Part shown: positions 1 to 7,348 of the stretch, piece after piece | How the letters are laid out: each line of letters starts with the position of its first letter | Numbering within the stretch: the stretch's first letter is position 1 | Program-made: the position numbers and the translations under genes | Assembly (NCBI GenBank): GCA_019414325.1 | Contig: DXMG01000050.1 | Span: forward strand, 1 to 10,090 | DNA from: Collinsella sp. | GTDB lineage: Bacteria; Actinomycetota; Coriobacteriia; Coriobacteriales; Coriobacteriaceae | Length of the DNA: 10,090 nucleotides | Direction: 5' to 3' | The notes under the pieces: generated by a model | Database searches by the model: none | Seen by the model: the letters and a program-made list of their open reading frames with translations, nothing else | Told to the model about the DNA's origin: nothing

Positions 1-185
1 CCCTCGTATCCCCAGCGGCATTTCAACTCCAGGACATGTCGCGATCATGCCCGGTCATCCATGCAAATGGACACCACTCTAACACTGGGGTCAGATATCC
101 CCCGCTGCGGCGTATAGGGTAAAATCTTGTCTGCCGCGGAATCCGCCTGCGGGCAACGCTCCGATCTCCGATTGGGGTGAAGCCT

Positions 186-278
186 ATGAACTTGTTTCTT
201 GAAATCCTGCGCCTCTCGATGTACGCGACCGGCATTGCCCGGAACCTCTACGCGATCTGGCGGGAATATAAGCAGTAA
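186..278 (+). CDS. Candidate small protein, 30 aa, unknown
   Basis: An ATG at 186 opens a 30-residue frame ending at TAA (276-278). The sequence begins MNLFLEILRLSMYATGIARN and ends in the charged tail IWREYKQ. A GGGGTGA at 174-180 sits five bases before the ATG and can pair with the 16S tail, which supports translation. The N-terminal half is amphipathic to hydrophobic (Leu, Phe, Ile, Met) and the C-terminus carries Arg, Glu and Lys. That arrangement is seen in small membrane-active peptides and type I toxins, but I recognise no family, so this is only a comparison. A TAAAAT at 120-125 could be a -10 box, but no good -35 is visible. The stem-loop at 304-325 lies just downstream. It may be a real small gene or a chance frame. 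Confidence 0.35.
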   Translation: MNLFLEILRLSMYATGIARNLYAIWREYKQ

Positions 279-303
279 CGGATAGCGAAGGGAGTCATAG
301 AAA

Positions 304-325
304 AGGGCCGGTTGCAGCCGGCCCT
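304..325 (-). terminator. GC-rich stem-loop, possible terminator
   Basis: AGGGCCGG (304-311) pairs perfectly with CCGGCCCT (318-325), and a T-G wobble closes a four-base loop. On the minus strand the stem is followed by TTTTC, a short U-tract. On the plus strand no T-run follows. It could therefore end transcription coming leftward from the zinc-ribbon gene. It could equally be a weak structure behind the small plus-strand ORF. Confidence 0.4.
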
Positions 326-521
326 AGACGATAATACCTGCGTTGCCCGCGTCTCCGAAGTTTAAGCGCTGAGGAGCGGGTTCCGCGGCACAACCTGATT
401 TTACCCAGTGAGGCAGCTCTTTTGCAGCCGCTCCACTGTTTATTTACATCTGGCACCCTCAAACAATCAGACGGCAGCCCGCACTCCTGAGAGCCGCCCC
501 ATACCCCCGGCCATCACGTTA

Positions 522-539
522 CGGTGCCAACCGGCACCG
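522..539 (-). terminator. Stem-loop directly after the zinc-ribbon gene
   Basis: CGGTGCC (522-528) and GGCACCG (533-539) form a 7-bp stem with a four-base loop. On the minus strand it starts five bases after the stop codon at 545-547. No T-tract follows, so it is not a classic intrinsic terminator. It may protect the 3' end of the mRNA or act with another factor. Confidence 0.35.
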
Positions 540-544
540 CTCCC

Positions 545-1882
545 CTACTTCCCAAATAGCGCACCCAGCAGGCCGCGACGTTTGGGCTTCTCCTCTCGGT
601 AGGAACCCTCGACGGCGGCTGCAACCTGGCGCGGTTGCTCGCCGCCTCCACGGCGCACGATCTGGTACAGGAACGGCGATTTAACGTATTTGACCTCGAC
701 GGGCGTGGCGTGCACGGTGCTCTCACCGGACAGATGCAGACTCGGGCTGAGCGGCGCCACAATATGCGTCTCGCGCTTGTCGCTAAACACCACCGCGGCC
801 GCGCGGCCCGTCTGGCCGTTTACGGCGATGCGCACCTGCTCGCCGTCGCGGCTATCCGTTGCCGGACGGTCGACAAAGTACACCGGCACCATAACTAGGC
901 CGTCCTTGTGCTTGCGGGCCTTGCGCGCCCAGGTGCGGATGCTCTTTTTATTGAGCCCCAGTACAGCCTCGGCGTCGTTGCCCGCAACGTCGAGCGCCAG
1001 CTTATCAATGACCACCTGGTCCTTGGTAGACGCATCGACGGAGACGACGCGAAAGTCGCCTTCCTGCATGGCGGGATCGAACGGACCGACCTTGGCAAAG
1101 TCCCACGGCTCCAAAATGCCCAGGAGGCGAACGTCCAGGTAGTTTGCCCTGGGATACGCCCAGTCGAGCACCTCGTAGTACACCAGGGTCTCCTTGCTCA
1201 GGCCCTTGACCGGGAAGGACGCCATCATGCGCAGGTCCGCCAGCGCCATGGGGAAATAGAAGAGCATCATGTCGTTTTTGATCGCATCTTCCACGTCGTG
1301 CCCGGCAAAGGCGTCGGGGTACTGGCGCACCAGCTGCAGTGCGTTGGCACGTGCCTGCTGCGGCGAGATTTCGCAGGGAATGCCCTGCTCCGGCACATAC
1401 TCTGCACCCACGCCCATGGTCAGACGCTTGCAGAAGGTACCGGGCTTGAGCAGGTCGGCAATGCCGATCTTGTTGCCGCAGGACGGGCACTCAAACACAC
1501 GCTGCGTTGACTCGCCCTCAAAGGACGCTCCGCAGAAGGGGCAAGGAATGCTCACATGCGTAGCCTCTTGGAACTCTTGTGCCGTGCCGCGATCCTCCCA
1601 CAGCAGATGTTCCAGGACCGACTGATTGCGCCAGTGCGAATTGAAGAAATACCAGTCCGGGTCCTCCGGGCGCTCGAGTTGCGACACATGCGTGAGCTTG
1701 AGCAGTCCATCCACCACCGTCAACGGCGTATGGCGAATGCCCAAAGCGCTCTTGGGCTCTCCGGCGTCCGCCTGCCACGGAATGACCGCACCGCAATAAG
1801 CGCACTCAAAGCTGCGCTTAGCTTGGTGTGTGTACATAGGGCCGCCGCAGTTTTGACATTTAATGGCAAACATCTCGTCCAT
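545..1882 (-). CDS. Two-zinc-ribbon protein of unknown function
   Basis: This is a 445-residue protein. The first zinc ribbon uses C9/C12 and C27/C30 (CQNC and CAYC). The second uses C114/C117 and C132/C135 (CPFC and CPSC). The remainder is a mixed alpha/beta region with no clear signal peptide or membrane segment. It includes a segment around residues 331-360 ending in AVNGQTGR. That NGQTG pattern after VPVYFV recalls the proteins usually labelled 'TFIIB-type zinc ribbon-containing protein', which often carry a C-terminal membrane anchor. Here the end is a short basic, then Leu-rich tail (KRRGLLGALFGK), so any anchor is lost or reduced. The start was set at 1882 rather than the longer frame from 1933 because AAAGGAGGA (1890-1898) lies seven bases before this ATG. 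The gene is divergent from the metal exporter. Its role is unknown; nucleic-acid or protein binding through the ribbons is inference. Confidence 0.8.
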   Translation of the reverse strand: MDEMFAIKCQNCGGPMYTHQAKRSFECAYCGAVIPWQADAGEPKSALGIRHTPLTVVDGLLKLTHVSQLERPEDPDWYFFNSHWRNQSVLEHLLWEDRGTAQEFQEATHVSIPCPFCGASFEGESTQRVFECPSCGNKIGIADLLKPGTFCKRLTMGVGAEYVPEQGIPCEISPQQARANALQLVRQYPDAFAGHDVEDAIKNDMMLFYFPMALADLRMMASFPVKGLSKETLVYYEVLDWAYPRANYLDVRLLGILEPWDFAKVGPFDPAMQEGDFRVVSVDASTKDQVVIDKLALDVAGNDAEAVLGLNKKSIRTWARKARKHKDGLVMVPVYFVDRPATDSRDGEQVRIAVNGQTGRAAAVVFSDKRETHIVAPLSPSLHLSGESTVHATPVEVKYVKSPFLYQIVRRGGGEQPRQVAAAVEGSYREEKPKRRGLLGALFGK

Positions 1883-2100
1883 GGAAACGTCCTCCTTTGC
1901 ACAGGGGCTGTCGGCATTAAGTATGTCGATCAAACAGGCACATGCCCATACCCATGTGGCCCAAAATGGACCACCCAGGCAGACGAGAAGGCTCGCTCGT
2001 TAGCACCGGCAGACTATTGCTGCATTTTCTGAGCATCGGTGCACGGCGCCCCCGCGCGAGCTACACTATCCCCTTAAACATGATTGTGAGGACGACCGCT

Positions 2101-3282
2101 ATGCTATTTGTAAATCGGCTGGTACATACGCTTGTTCCCGGCAGCGAGGACGAGCCGGTCGATGCATCTTGCCGCACCAACGCGGGTTTTGCCGCAAGCC
2201 TCATCTGCATTGGCCTCAACATCACCCTGTGCCTGGCCAAGGGCATCGCGGGCCTGCTCGCCGGTTCCGTCTCCCTCATCGCCGACGCCTTCAACAATCT
2301 CTCCGATGCGTCGAGCAACATCGTGAGCCTGCTCGGGTTCCGCCTTGCCAGCCGCCCGGCAGACGAGGGCCACCCTTACGGCCACGGCCGCTACGAGTAC
2401 CTGGCTGGTCTGTTTGTCGCCGTCCTGGTTTGTGCCGTCGGCATCAACCTGATTCTCGAGTCGGTCACCAAGATCATCAAGCCCTCGCCCACCGCTTACA
2501 CGTTTATTTCCCTTGCGGCACTGGGTACGTCCATGCTCGTTAAGATCTGGATGGCAGCGTTCAACCGCACGCTGGGCGATCGTATCGACTCGGAGACGCT
2601 CATCGCCACGGCGCAGGACTCCAAAAACGACGTCATCACCTCGGGCTCGGTCTTGGTGGCGGCGCTTATTTCGCAAGCGACAGGCTTTGACCTCGATGGC
2701 TGGGCGGGCCTGGGCGTGGGCATCTTCATCTGCATCAGCGGAATGGGCCTGGTGCGCGACGCCATCAGCCCGCTGTTGGGGCAAGCGCCCGACCCCAAGC
2801 TCGTCCAGGCAATCCGCGACAAGATCATGTCCTATCCGCAGGTCCTGGGCACACACGACCTGATGGTGCACGACTACGGCCCCGGCCGTCAGTTCGCCAG
2901 CGCCCACGTGGAAATGCCCGGCGAGGGCGATGCCTTTGAGCACCACGAGATTCTGGACACCATCGAGCACGACATCAAGCGTCAGATGGGCATCGGCATC
3001 ACACTGCACTGCGACCCCATCGCCACCACCGGCGACGACCTGCGCGGCTGGGTCAAGCGCGGCGTCATGCAGATCGATCCTGCGCTCTCCATCCACGACC
3101 TGCACGAGCACGACGGGTTCGTTTCGTTTGACCTGGTGCGTCCCGACGGCTTTGACATATCCGACGAGGAGCTGCTGGAGCTCGTCACGTGCATCGTGCA
3201 CGAGCGCCGGCCCGATGCCTCATGCGTCGTTACGTTTGACTCGGGCTTTAGCTCGCCCGACCGTCCGGCCGAGCAGCTGTAG
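2101..3282 (+). CDS. Cation diffusion facilitator metal exporter
   Basis: This 393-residue integral membrane protein belongs to the CDF family, which exports divalent metals by proton antiport. Membrane segments fall at about residues 28-225. The hallmark SLIADAFNNLSD precedes the intracellular PADEGHPYGHGR loop (86-97). Compared with E. coli YiiP, whose transport site is DxxxD in TM2 and HxxxD in TM5, this protein has N65xxxD69 and D173xxxD177. The change of His to Asp fits the manganese-type branch better than zinc exporters (inference). The cytoplasmic domain at 230-306 is the usual ferredoxin-like CDF tail. A further stretch of about 75 residues (320-385) resembles a second copy, so the protein is longer than the usual 300 residues. 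The start at 2101 was chosen over upstream ATGs because GAGGA (2088-2092) lies eight bases before it and the extra N-terminus is not family-like. The 3' end lies 12 bases from the convergent neighbour. Confidence 0.9.
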   Translation: MLFVNRLVHTLVPGSEDEPVDASCRTNAGFAASLICIGLNITLCLAKGIAGLLAGSVSLIADAFNNLSDASSNIVSLLGFRLASRPADEGHPYGHGRYEYLAGLFVAVLVCAVGINLILESVTKIIKPSPTAYTFISLAALGTSMLVKIWMAAFNRTLGDRIDSETLIATAQDSKNDVITSGSVLVAALISQATGFDLDGWAGLGVGIFICISGMGLVRDAISPLLGQAPDPKLVQAIRDKIMSYPQVLGTHDLMVHDYGPGRQFASAHVEMPGEGDAFEHHEILDTIEHDIKRQMGIGITLHCDPIATTGDDLRGWVKRGVMQIDPALSIHDLHEHDGFVSFDLVRPDGFDISDEELLELVTCIVHERRPDASCVVTFDSGFSSPDRPAEQL

Positions 3283-3294
3283 CCCACTTAACAG

Positions 3295-4287
3295 CTAGTT
3301 TCCCTGCGCGCCCGAGATGCCGTTTTGTAGGGCGTTCCAGGCACCCGTCGCCATGTCGCCCAAGTTCTGCGCGGTATCGCCCAGATTTTGTGCCGTATCG
3401 CCCAGCTCTTGCGCCTTGTCTCCCAACTCCTGCGCCTTGTTGCTCAAGTCCTCCAGCGTATTGGAGCTCGAGCTGTCCGCGCCGCCCTGGTCGCCGGACG
3501 CGTTGCCCGACGAGCCGTCCTTGTGCGTGAGCTGAATTTCGAGGTTGCCGCTGTCGTTATAGTAGGCAGAAGTAACGACCCAGTTGGCATCGACGACGGG
3601 CGTTGAGCCATCATCAGTCAGGACCACGGCATTCGAAAGATCGGCGCCGCGCGACTTGAGAAGCTTCTTGGCGTTGGACCAATACTGTCCCGGGATATCG
3701 CTCAGATCGACGGTGCTAGACGAGGCGGACTCGGTTTGCTCGGCAGCGGTATCGGCCGTTGAGCTCCCCCGCTTGTTGAGCATGCCCGACACGATGGCAA
3801 ACACAACCGACAGCGCAAAGAAAATCGCCAGCACGATGAGGATCTTCTTGATCACGCTCGACGAACGCGACGGCCTCTTCTCCTCGTCTTCGCTATATTG
3901 CGGAATCGACTTGGGGTACTCGCGATACGGCTCGCGCGACTCGCAGCGAGGCTGCGCCGTGCGAGGCATATACGTCGTCTGCTGAGGCTGCGGAATGGGA
4001 TTCTGCGGCAGGTTGTCATAGGGATTCGGCGTCGAGGCAGCATAAGAATCCTGCGGCGTGTAATCAAACGGATCCGGAGCTGCGTTGCCATAGGGGCCTT
4101 GCGAAGATGCAGCGTAAGAATCCTGCGCCGTGTCGCCATAGCCCATAACCCGGGTGGGCTCGGCAGAAGGCTGCGTCGCGGCGGGGTCGGCATAACCGGG
4201 GTTGGGAACAACGCGGGTCGCATCGGCGCTATCGCCAGCCTGCGCGGAACCGTAGCCGCCCATCACGGTTGTCTTGTCCTGATCCAT
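3295..4287 (-). CDS. Single-pass membrane protein with PASTA-like domain
   Basis: This 330-residue protein has four parts. Residues 1-145 are disordered and rich in Pro, Gln, Tyr, Ser and Asn. They contain three similar motifs, DKTTVM (4-9), DATRVV (22-27) and EPTRVM (43-48). They also contain a duplicated segment starting QDSYAAS (55-66 and 79-90). A basic stretch and one membrane helix follow (about 148-169), predicting a cytoplasmic N-terminus. Residues 197-256 resemble a PASTA domain: IPGQYWSNAKKLLKSRG, then a NWVVTS strand and GNLEIQLTHK. The C-terminal 281-311 holds four to five heptads (AQELGDK/AQNLGDT) with Ala and Leu at a/d positions, so a short coiled coil is likely. The ATG at 4287 has GGAAAGGA eight bases upstream. 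The domain set suggests a cell-surface sensor or scaffold linked to Ser/Thr kinase signalling, but no function is established. It is not obviously co-transcribed with fhs, since a terminator lies between them. Confidence 0.75.
   Translation of the reverse strand: MDQDKTTVMGGYGSAQAGDSADATRVVPNPGYADPAATQPSAEPTRVMGYGDTAQDSYAASSQGPYGNAAPDPFDYTPQDSYAASTPNPYDNLPQNPIPQPQQTTYMPRTAQPRCESREPYREYPKSIPQYSEDEEKRPSRSSSVIKKILIVLAIFFALSVVFAIVSGMLNKRGSSTADTAAEQTESASSSTVDLSDIPGQYWSNAKKLLKSRGADLSNAVVLTDDGSTPVVDANWVVTSAYYNDSGNLEIQLTHKDGSSGNASGDQGGADSSSSNTLEDLSNKAQELGDKAQELGDTAQNLGDTAQNLGDMATGAWNALQNGISGAQGN
3353..3436 (-). repeat. 21-bp tandem repeats encoding heptads
   Basis: Four consecutive 21-bp units (3353-3373, 3374-3394, 3395-3415, 3416-3436) vary around a shared core, with a fifth degenerate copy at 3437-3457. 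They encode the seven-residue repeats AQELGDK and AQNLGDT at the C-terminus of the membrane protein. The differences are mainly at third positions, which suggests an old duplication kept under protein-level selection. Confidence 0.8.
4037..4132 (-). repeat. 24-bp direct repeat pair in the membrane protein gene
   Basis: Positions 4037-4060 and 4109-4132 match at 22 of 24 bases and lie 72 bp (24 codons) apart in frame. Both encode the segment around QDSYAAS in the disordered N-terminus. This is an internal duplication of the cytoplasmic tail. Confidence 0.75.
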
Positions 4288-4405
4288 GCAACGATTCCTT
4301 TCCGTCGCGCGTGAGCCTCAAGTTATCCATGCATTCTACCCGCGCAAAAGCCTATGATGGGCAGAGTCCGTCGGTATCTACAAGACATGCGCGGGCCTAA
4401 GGATC

Positions 4406-4441
4406 AAAAAGCCCCGCCGGGCCTTGTGGGCACGGCGGGGC
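4406..4441 (-). terminator. Intrinsic terminator of fhs
   Basis: GCCCCGCCG (4411-4419) pairs perfectly with CGGCGGGGC (4433-4441), and the stem can extend inward with GCC/GGC. On the minus strand the stem is followed at once by five Ts (4406-4410). It lies 25 bases past the fhs stop codon. This is a textbook Rho-independent terminator and separates fhs from the membrane protein gene. Confidence 0.92.
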
Positions 4442-4466
4442 GGACAAGCAGCTATGGACAGCAGAC

Positions 4467-6134
4467 TTAGAACAGGCCGGTGATGATGCCGTCGTTGTCG
4501 ACGTCGATGTTCTCGGCCGCGGGCACCTTGGGCAGACCCGGCATGGTCAGAACGCTGCCGGTCAGCGCGACCACAAAGTGGGCACCGGCGGAAACCTTGA
4601 GCTCACGCACGGTGATGCGGAAGTTCTCGGGAGCGCCCAGGGCCTTGGCGTTGTCGCTAAAGCTGTACTGCGTCTTGGCGACGCACACCGGCAGGTTGCC
4701 AAAGCCGTTCTCGCGCAGCTCGGCGAGCTGGCGCTTGGCGGCCGGCGTAAAGTCAACGCCGTCGGCGCGGTAGACCTTGGTGGCAACGGCCTCGAGGGCA
4801 TCAGCGACATCAGCGCCGTCCTCATAGGCAAACTTGAGCTCGCTCGGCTGCTCAATCAGACGCATGACCTCATCGGCCAGCTCGAGCGCGCCCTCGCCGC
4901 CCTTGGCCCAGACCTCGGAAAGCTTAACGTTGACGCCGAGCTTCTGGCACTCGGACTCGATGAGTGCAAGCTCGGCCTCGGTGTCCGTCGGGAAGCGGTT
5001 GATGGCGACCACGCAGGGCAGACCATAAACGTTCTGGATGTTGTCGACATGACGCAGCAAGTTGGGCATGCCAGCCTTGAGTGCCTCGAGGTTCTCCTCG
5101 TTGAGGTCGGCCTTGGCGACGCCACCGTTGTACTTAAGCGCACGAGCGGTCGCGACGACCACGACGGCGCTGGGGCGAACGCCCGTCATGCGGCACTTGA
5201 TGTCGAGGAACTTCTCGGCACCCAGATCGGCACCGAAGCCGGCCTCGGTAATGGCAACATCGCCAAAGCGCATCGCCATACGCGTGGCCATAATAGAGTT
5301 GCAGCCGTGGGCAATGTTGGCGAAGGGACCGCCGTGGACAAACGCGGGCGTGCCCTCGAGCGTTTGCACCAGGTTGGGCTTAAGCGCGTCCTTAAGCAAC
5401 GCGGCCATGGCACCCTGGGCCTTGAGGTCGCGGGCACGGACGGGCTCGCCGGCAAAGCTATAGCCGACGACAATCTCACCCAAGCGTTCCTTGAGGTCGT
5501 TGATGCTCGTAGACAGGCACAGGATTGCCATGACCTCGGAGGCGACGGTGATGTCGAAGCCGTCCTCGCGCGGCACGCCCTGGGCCTTACCACCAATGCC
5601 ATCGATAACATGGCGCAGCTGACGGTCGTTCATGTCGACGACGCGCTTCCAGGTGATGCGCTTAACGTCAATACCGAGCTGATTGCCCTGCTGGATGTGG
5701 TTATCAAGCATGGCGGCCAGCAGGTTGTTGGCAGCACCGATAGCGTGGAAGTCGCCGGTAAAGTGCAGGTTGATATCCTCCATGGGGATCACCTGAGCCC
5801 AGCCGCCACCGGCAGCACCGCCCTTAACGCCAAAGACAGGGCCGAGCGAAGGCTCGCGCAGGGCCACGGCACTCTTGACGCCGCGGCGACGCAGGCCATC
5901 GGCCAGACCGATGGTCGTGGTGGTCTTGCCCTCGCCCGCAGGCGTTGGGTTGATAGCGGTCACGAGAACGAGCTTGGCCTGGTGATCAGTCGGCTCGTTG
6001 AGCAGTGAATAGTCGACCTTAGCCTTGTCGAAGCCGTACGGAATAAGGTGCTTAACGTCGACGCCGGCGTTCTTGGCCACCTCGGTAATAGGCAGCGGCG
6101 TGACAGAACGTGCGATTTCGATGTCAGTAGGCAT
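4467..6134 (-). CDS. fhs: Formate-tetrahydrofolate ligase
   Basis: This 555-residue cytosolic enzyme (EC 6.3.4.3) joins formate to tetrahydrofolate with ATP, giving 10-formyl-tetrahydrofolate for purine synthesis, initiator Met-tRNA formylation and one-carbon or acetogenic metabolism. The length matches the family (about 556). Visible signatures are the ATP-binding loop TPAGEGKTT (64-72) and EPSLGPVFGVKGGAAGGG (94-111), followed by the conserved INLHFTGDFHAI. The start at 6134 was chosen because AAAGGA (6141-6146) lies six bases upstream and MPTDIEIARS is a normal N-terminus. The longer frame from 6209 would run through the likely promoter. The gene ends in a strong terminator and appears to be a single-gene unit, although no clear terminator separates it from ruvB upstream, so some read-through is possible. 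Confidence 0.97.
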   Translation of the reverse strand: MPTDIEIARSVTPLPITEVAKNAGVDVKHLIPYGFDKAKVDYSLLNEPTDHQAKLVLVTAINPTPAGEGKTTTTIGLADGLRRRGVKSAVALREPSLGPVFGVKGGAAGGGWAQVIPMEDINLHFTGDFHAIGAANNLLAAMLDNHIQQGNQLGIDVKRITWKRVVDMNDRQLRHVIDGIGGKAQGVPREDGFDITVASEVMAILCLSTSINDLKERLGEIVVGYSFAGEPVRARDLKAQGAMAALLKDALKPNLVQTLEGTPAFVHGGPFANIAHGCNSIMATRMAMRFGDVAITEAGFGADLGAEKFLDIKCRMTGVRPSAVVVVATARALKYNGGVAKADLNEENLEALKAGMPNLLRHVDNIQNVYGLPCVVAINRFPTDTEAELALIESECQKLGVNVKLSEVWAKGGEGALELADEVMRLIEQPSELKFAYEDGADVADALEAVATKVYRADGVDFTPAAKRQLAELRENGFGNLPVCVAKTQYSFSDNAKALGAPENFRITVRELKVSAGAHFVVALTGSVLTMPGLPKVPAAENIDVDNDGIITGLF

Positions 6135-6174
6135 GGGCGGTCCTTTCGTTACCGAATGAGAAAAAGACCAATTC

Positions 6175-6183
6175 AGCATAGCA
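6175..6183 (-). promoter_or_regulatory. Possible extended -10 promoter of fhs
   Basis: On the minus strand TGCTATGCT (6183 to 6175) is an extended -10 element, TGn followed by TATGCT. It lies about 40 bases before the fhs start. A weak -35 (TTTACT, 6196-6201) is at a short 15-base spacing, so recognition would rely on the extended -10. It is located by eye only. Confidence 0.4.
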
Positions 6184-6280
6184 CGGGCGCGCAATAGTAA
6201 AACGCCCATAACCGATGAACGGCGATATGTTTACCCGATGCCCAGCGATAGCCTACAGATGCGCTAAAACAAGCCCATTC

Positions 6281-7348
6281 CTACAGGGTCGGTTCAATAC
6301 CCAAATGCTCAAAGGTGCGAAGCGTTGCCTGGCGGCCCTGGGGCGTGCGAATCATCAAGCCGCACTGCAGCAGATAGGGCTCGTAGACATCCTCAAGCGT
6401 ACCCGGGTCCTCGCCCACCGCGCTAGCAAGCGTCGTCAGGCCCACGGCACGGCCGGAGAACGTCTTGGCAAGCGTCTCCAAGATGCGAATGTCCATCCAG
6501 TCCAGACCAAGCTCGTCGATCTCAAAGAACTCGAGCGCCTGACGGCAAATGTCAAGCTCAATAGGACCGTTGCCGCGCACCTGCGCGTAGTCGCGCACGC
6601 GCTTGAGCAGACGGTTGGCAAGACGCGGCGTACCGCGGGAACGCGAGCCGATCTCGAGTGCACTGGCATGGTCGATCGTCACACCCAGAATGGTCGCCGA
6701 GCGTGTCACAATCTGGGCGAGCTCCTCGACGGTGTAGTAATCCAGGCGATACGAAATGCCAAAACGGTCGCGTAGTGGGCCGGTCAACATGCCCGAGCGA
6801 GTCGTTGCCGCTACCAGCGTAAACTTGGGGATATCCAGGCGAATCGAGCGCGCCGCCGGACCCTTGCCAATCACGATATCGAGGGCAAAGTCCTCCATCG
6901 CGGGGTACAGGACCTCCTCGACCGAACGGTTGAGGCGGTGGATCTCGTCGATAAACAGCACATCACCCGGCTGCAAGTTAGTAAGGATGGCCGCCAGGTC
7001 GCCCGTGCGCGCGATGACGGGGCCACTCGTGGTCTTGATCTGAGCGCCCAGCTCGTTGGCGATAACGGTGGCCAGCGTGGTCTTGCCCAGGCCCGGAGGA
7101 CCCGAGAAAATCACGTGGTCGAGCGTCTCGCCACGGTTCTGCGCCGCTTCGATCAACACGCGCAGGCTCTGCTTGATGTGCTCCTGGCCGCAGTAGTCGT
7201 CCAGGCGCTGGGGGCGCAAAGTGCGGTCGACATCGAGGTCCTCGGCCGTCAGCTCCGAGCCCACCATGCGCTCGCCGTGCGCCATGGATGCCGCCGGCGA
7301 GTTACCGGGCGTCGCCCACAGGTCCTGAGAGTCATCGGCTTCCCACAT
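6281..7348 (-). CDS. ruvB: Holliday junction branch-migration helicase RuvB
   Basis: This 355-residue AAA+ ATPase forms hexameric rings on DNA with RuvA and drives branch migration of Holliday junctions. Visible motifs are Walker A GPPGLGKT (83-90), Walker B LFIDEIH (131-137), sensor 1 ATTRSG (181-186) and the arginine-finger region PLRDRFG (191-197). RGTPRLANRLLKRVRDYAQ matches sensor 2, and a C-terminal winged-helix DNA-binding domain follows. The ATG at 7348 overlaps the ruvA stop by one base (TGATG), which implies translational coupling. It gives an N-terminal extension of about 20 residues before the family-like MAHGERMVGSEL, so an internal start at residue 22 is an alternative, but that start has no clear ribosome-binding site. 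It is the last gene of the ruvCAB operon. Confidence 0.97.
   Translation of the reverse strand: MWEADDSQDLWATPGNSPAASMAHGERMVGSELTAEDLDVDRTLRPQRLDDYCGQEHIKQSLRVLIEAAQNRGETLDHVIFSGPPGLGKTTLATVIANELGAQIKTTSGPVIARTGDLAAILTNLQPGDVLFIDEIHRLNRSVEEVLYPAMEDFALDIVIGKGPAARSIRLDIPKFTLVAATTRSGMLTGPLRDRFGISYRLDYYTVEELAQIVTRSATILGVTIDHASALEIGSRSRGTPRLANRLLKRVRDYAQVRGNGPIELDICRQALEFFEIDELGLDWMDIRILETLAKTFSGRAVGLTTLASAVGEDPGTLEDVYEPYLLQCGLMIRTPQGRQATLRTFEHLGIEPTL

Larger units (their letters stand above)
1..544. other. Gene-poor region left of the zinc-ribbon gene
   Basis: No long credible gene lies here. The longer open frames on either strand overlap each other, lack a clear ribosome-binding site and resemble no family I know. 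The stretch holds a candidate 30-residue ORF (186-278), a stem-loop at 304-325 and another at 522-539. A weaker pairing joins GGAGCGG (373-379) to CCGCTCC (428-434). Positions 101-160 are rich in short GC inverted repeats. I see no convincing sigma-70 promoter, although an AT-rich TAAAAT lies at 120-125, upstream of the small ORF. Confidence 0.5.

Noticed and set aside
23..235. Minus-strand 70-codon frame at the left edge
   Set aside because: Arg-rich, no recognisable pattern and overlaps the better-supported small plus-strand ORF.
1883..1933. Upstream start for the zinc-ribbon protein at 1933
   Set aside because: The AAAGGAGGA site lies inside this extension and is ideally spaced for the ATG at 1882.
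1942..2100. N-terminal extension of the CDF exporter to an ATG at 1942
   Set aside because: The added residues are not family-like and lack a ribosome-binding site; GAGGA before 2101 supports the shorter start.
2104..3201. Long minus-strand open frame (365 codons) opposite the CDF exporter
   Set aside because: Shadow frame; it has no recognisable domain, and the plus strand encodes a conserved transporter.
3270..3300. Small inverted repeat AGCTGT/ACAGCT across the convergent stop codons
   Set aside because: Only six pairs with a ten-base loop and no T-tract, so it is too weak to call a bidirectional terminator.
4578..6008. Long plus-strand open frame (476 codons) opposite fhs
   Set aside because: It is a shadow of the GC-rich codon bias of fhs. 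The product is a low-complexity Val/Gly/Asp/His mixture with no family pattern, while fhs on the other strand is unmistakable.
6185..6207. GGGCG/CGCCC hairpin between ruvB and fhs as a ruvB terminator
   Set aside because: Short stem with a 13-base loop, no T-tract, and it overlaps the probable fhs promoter.
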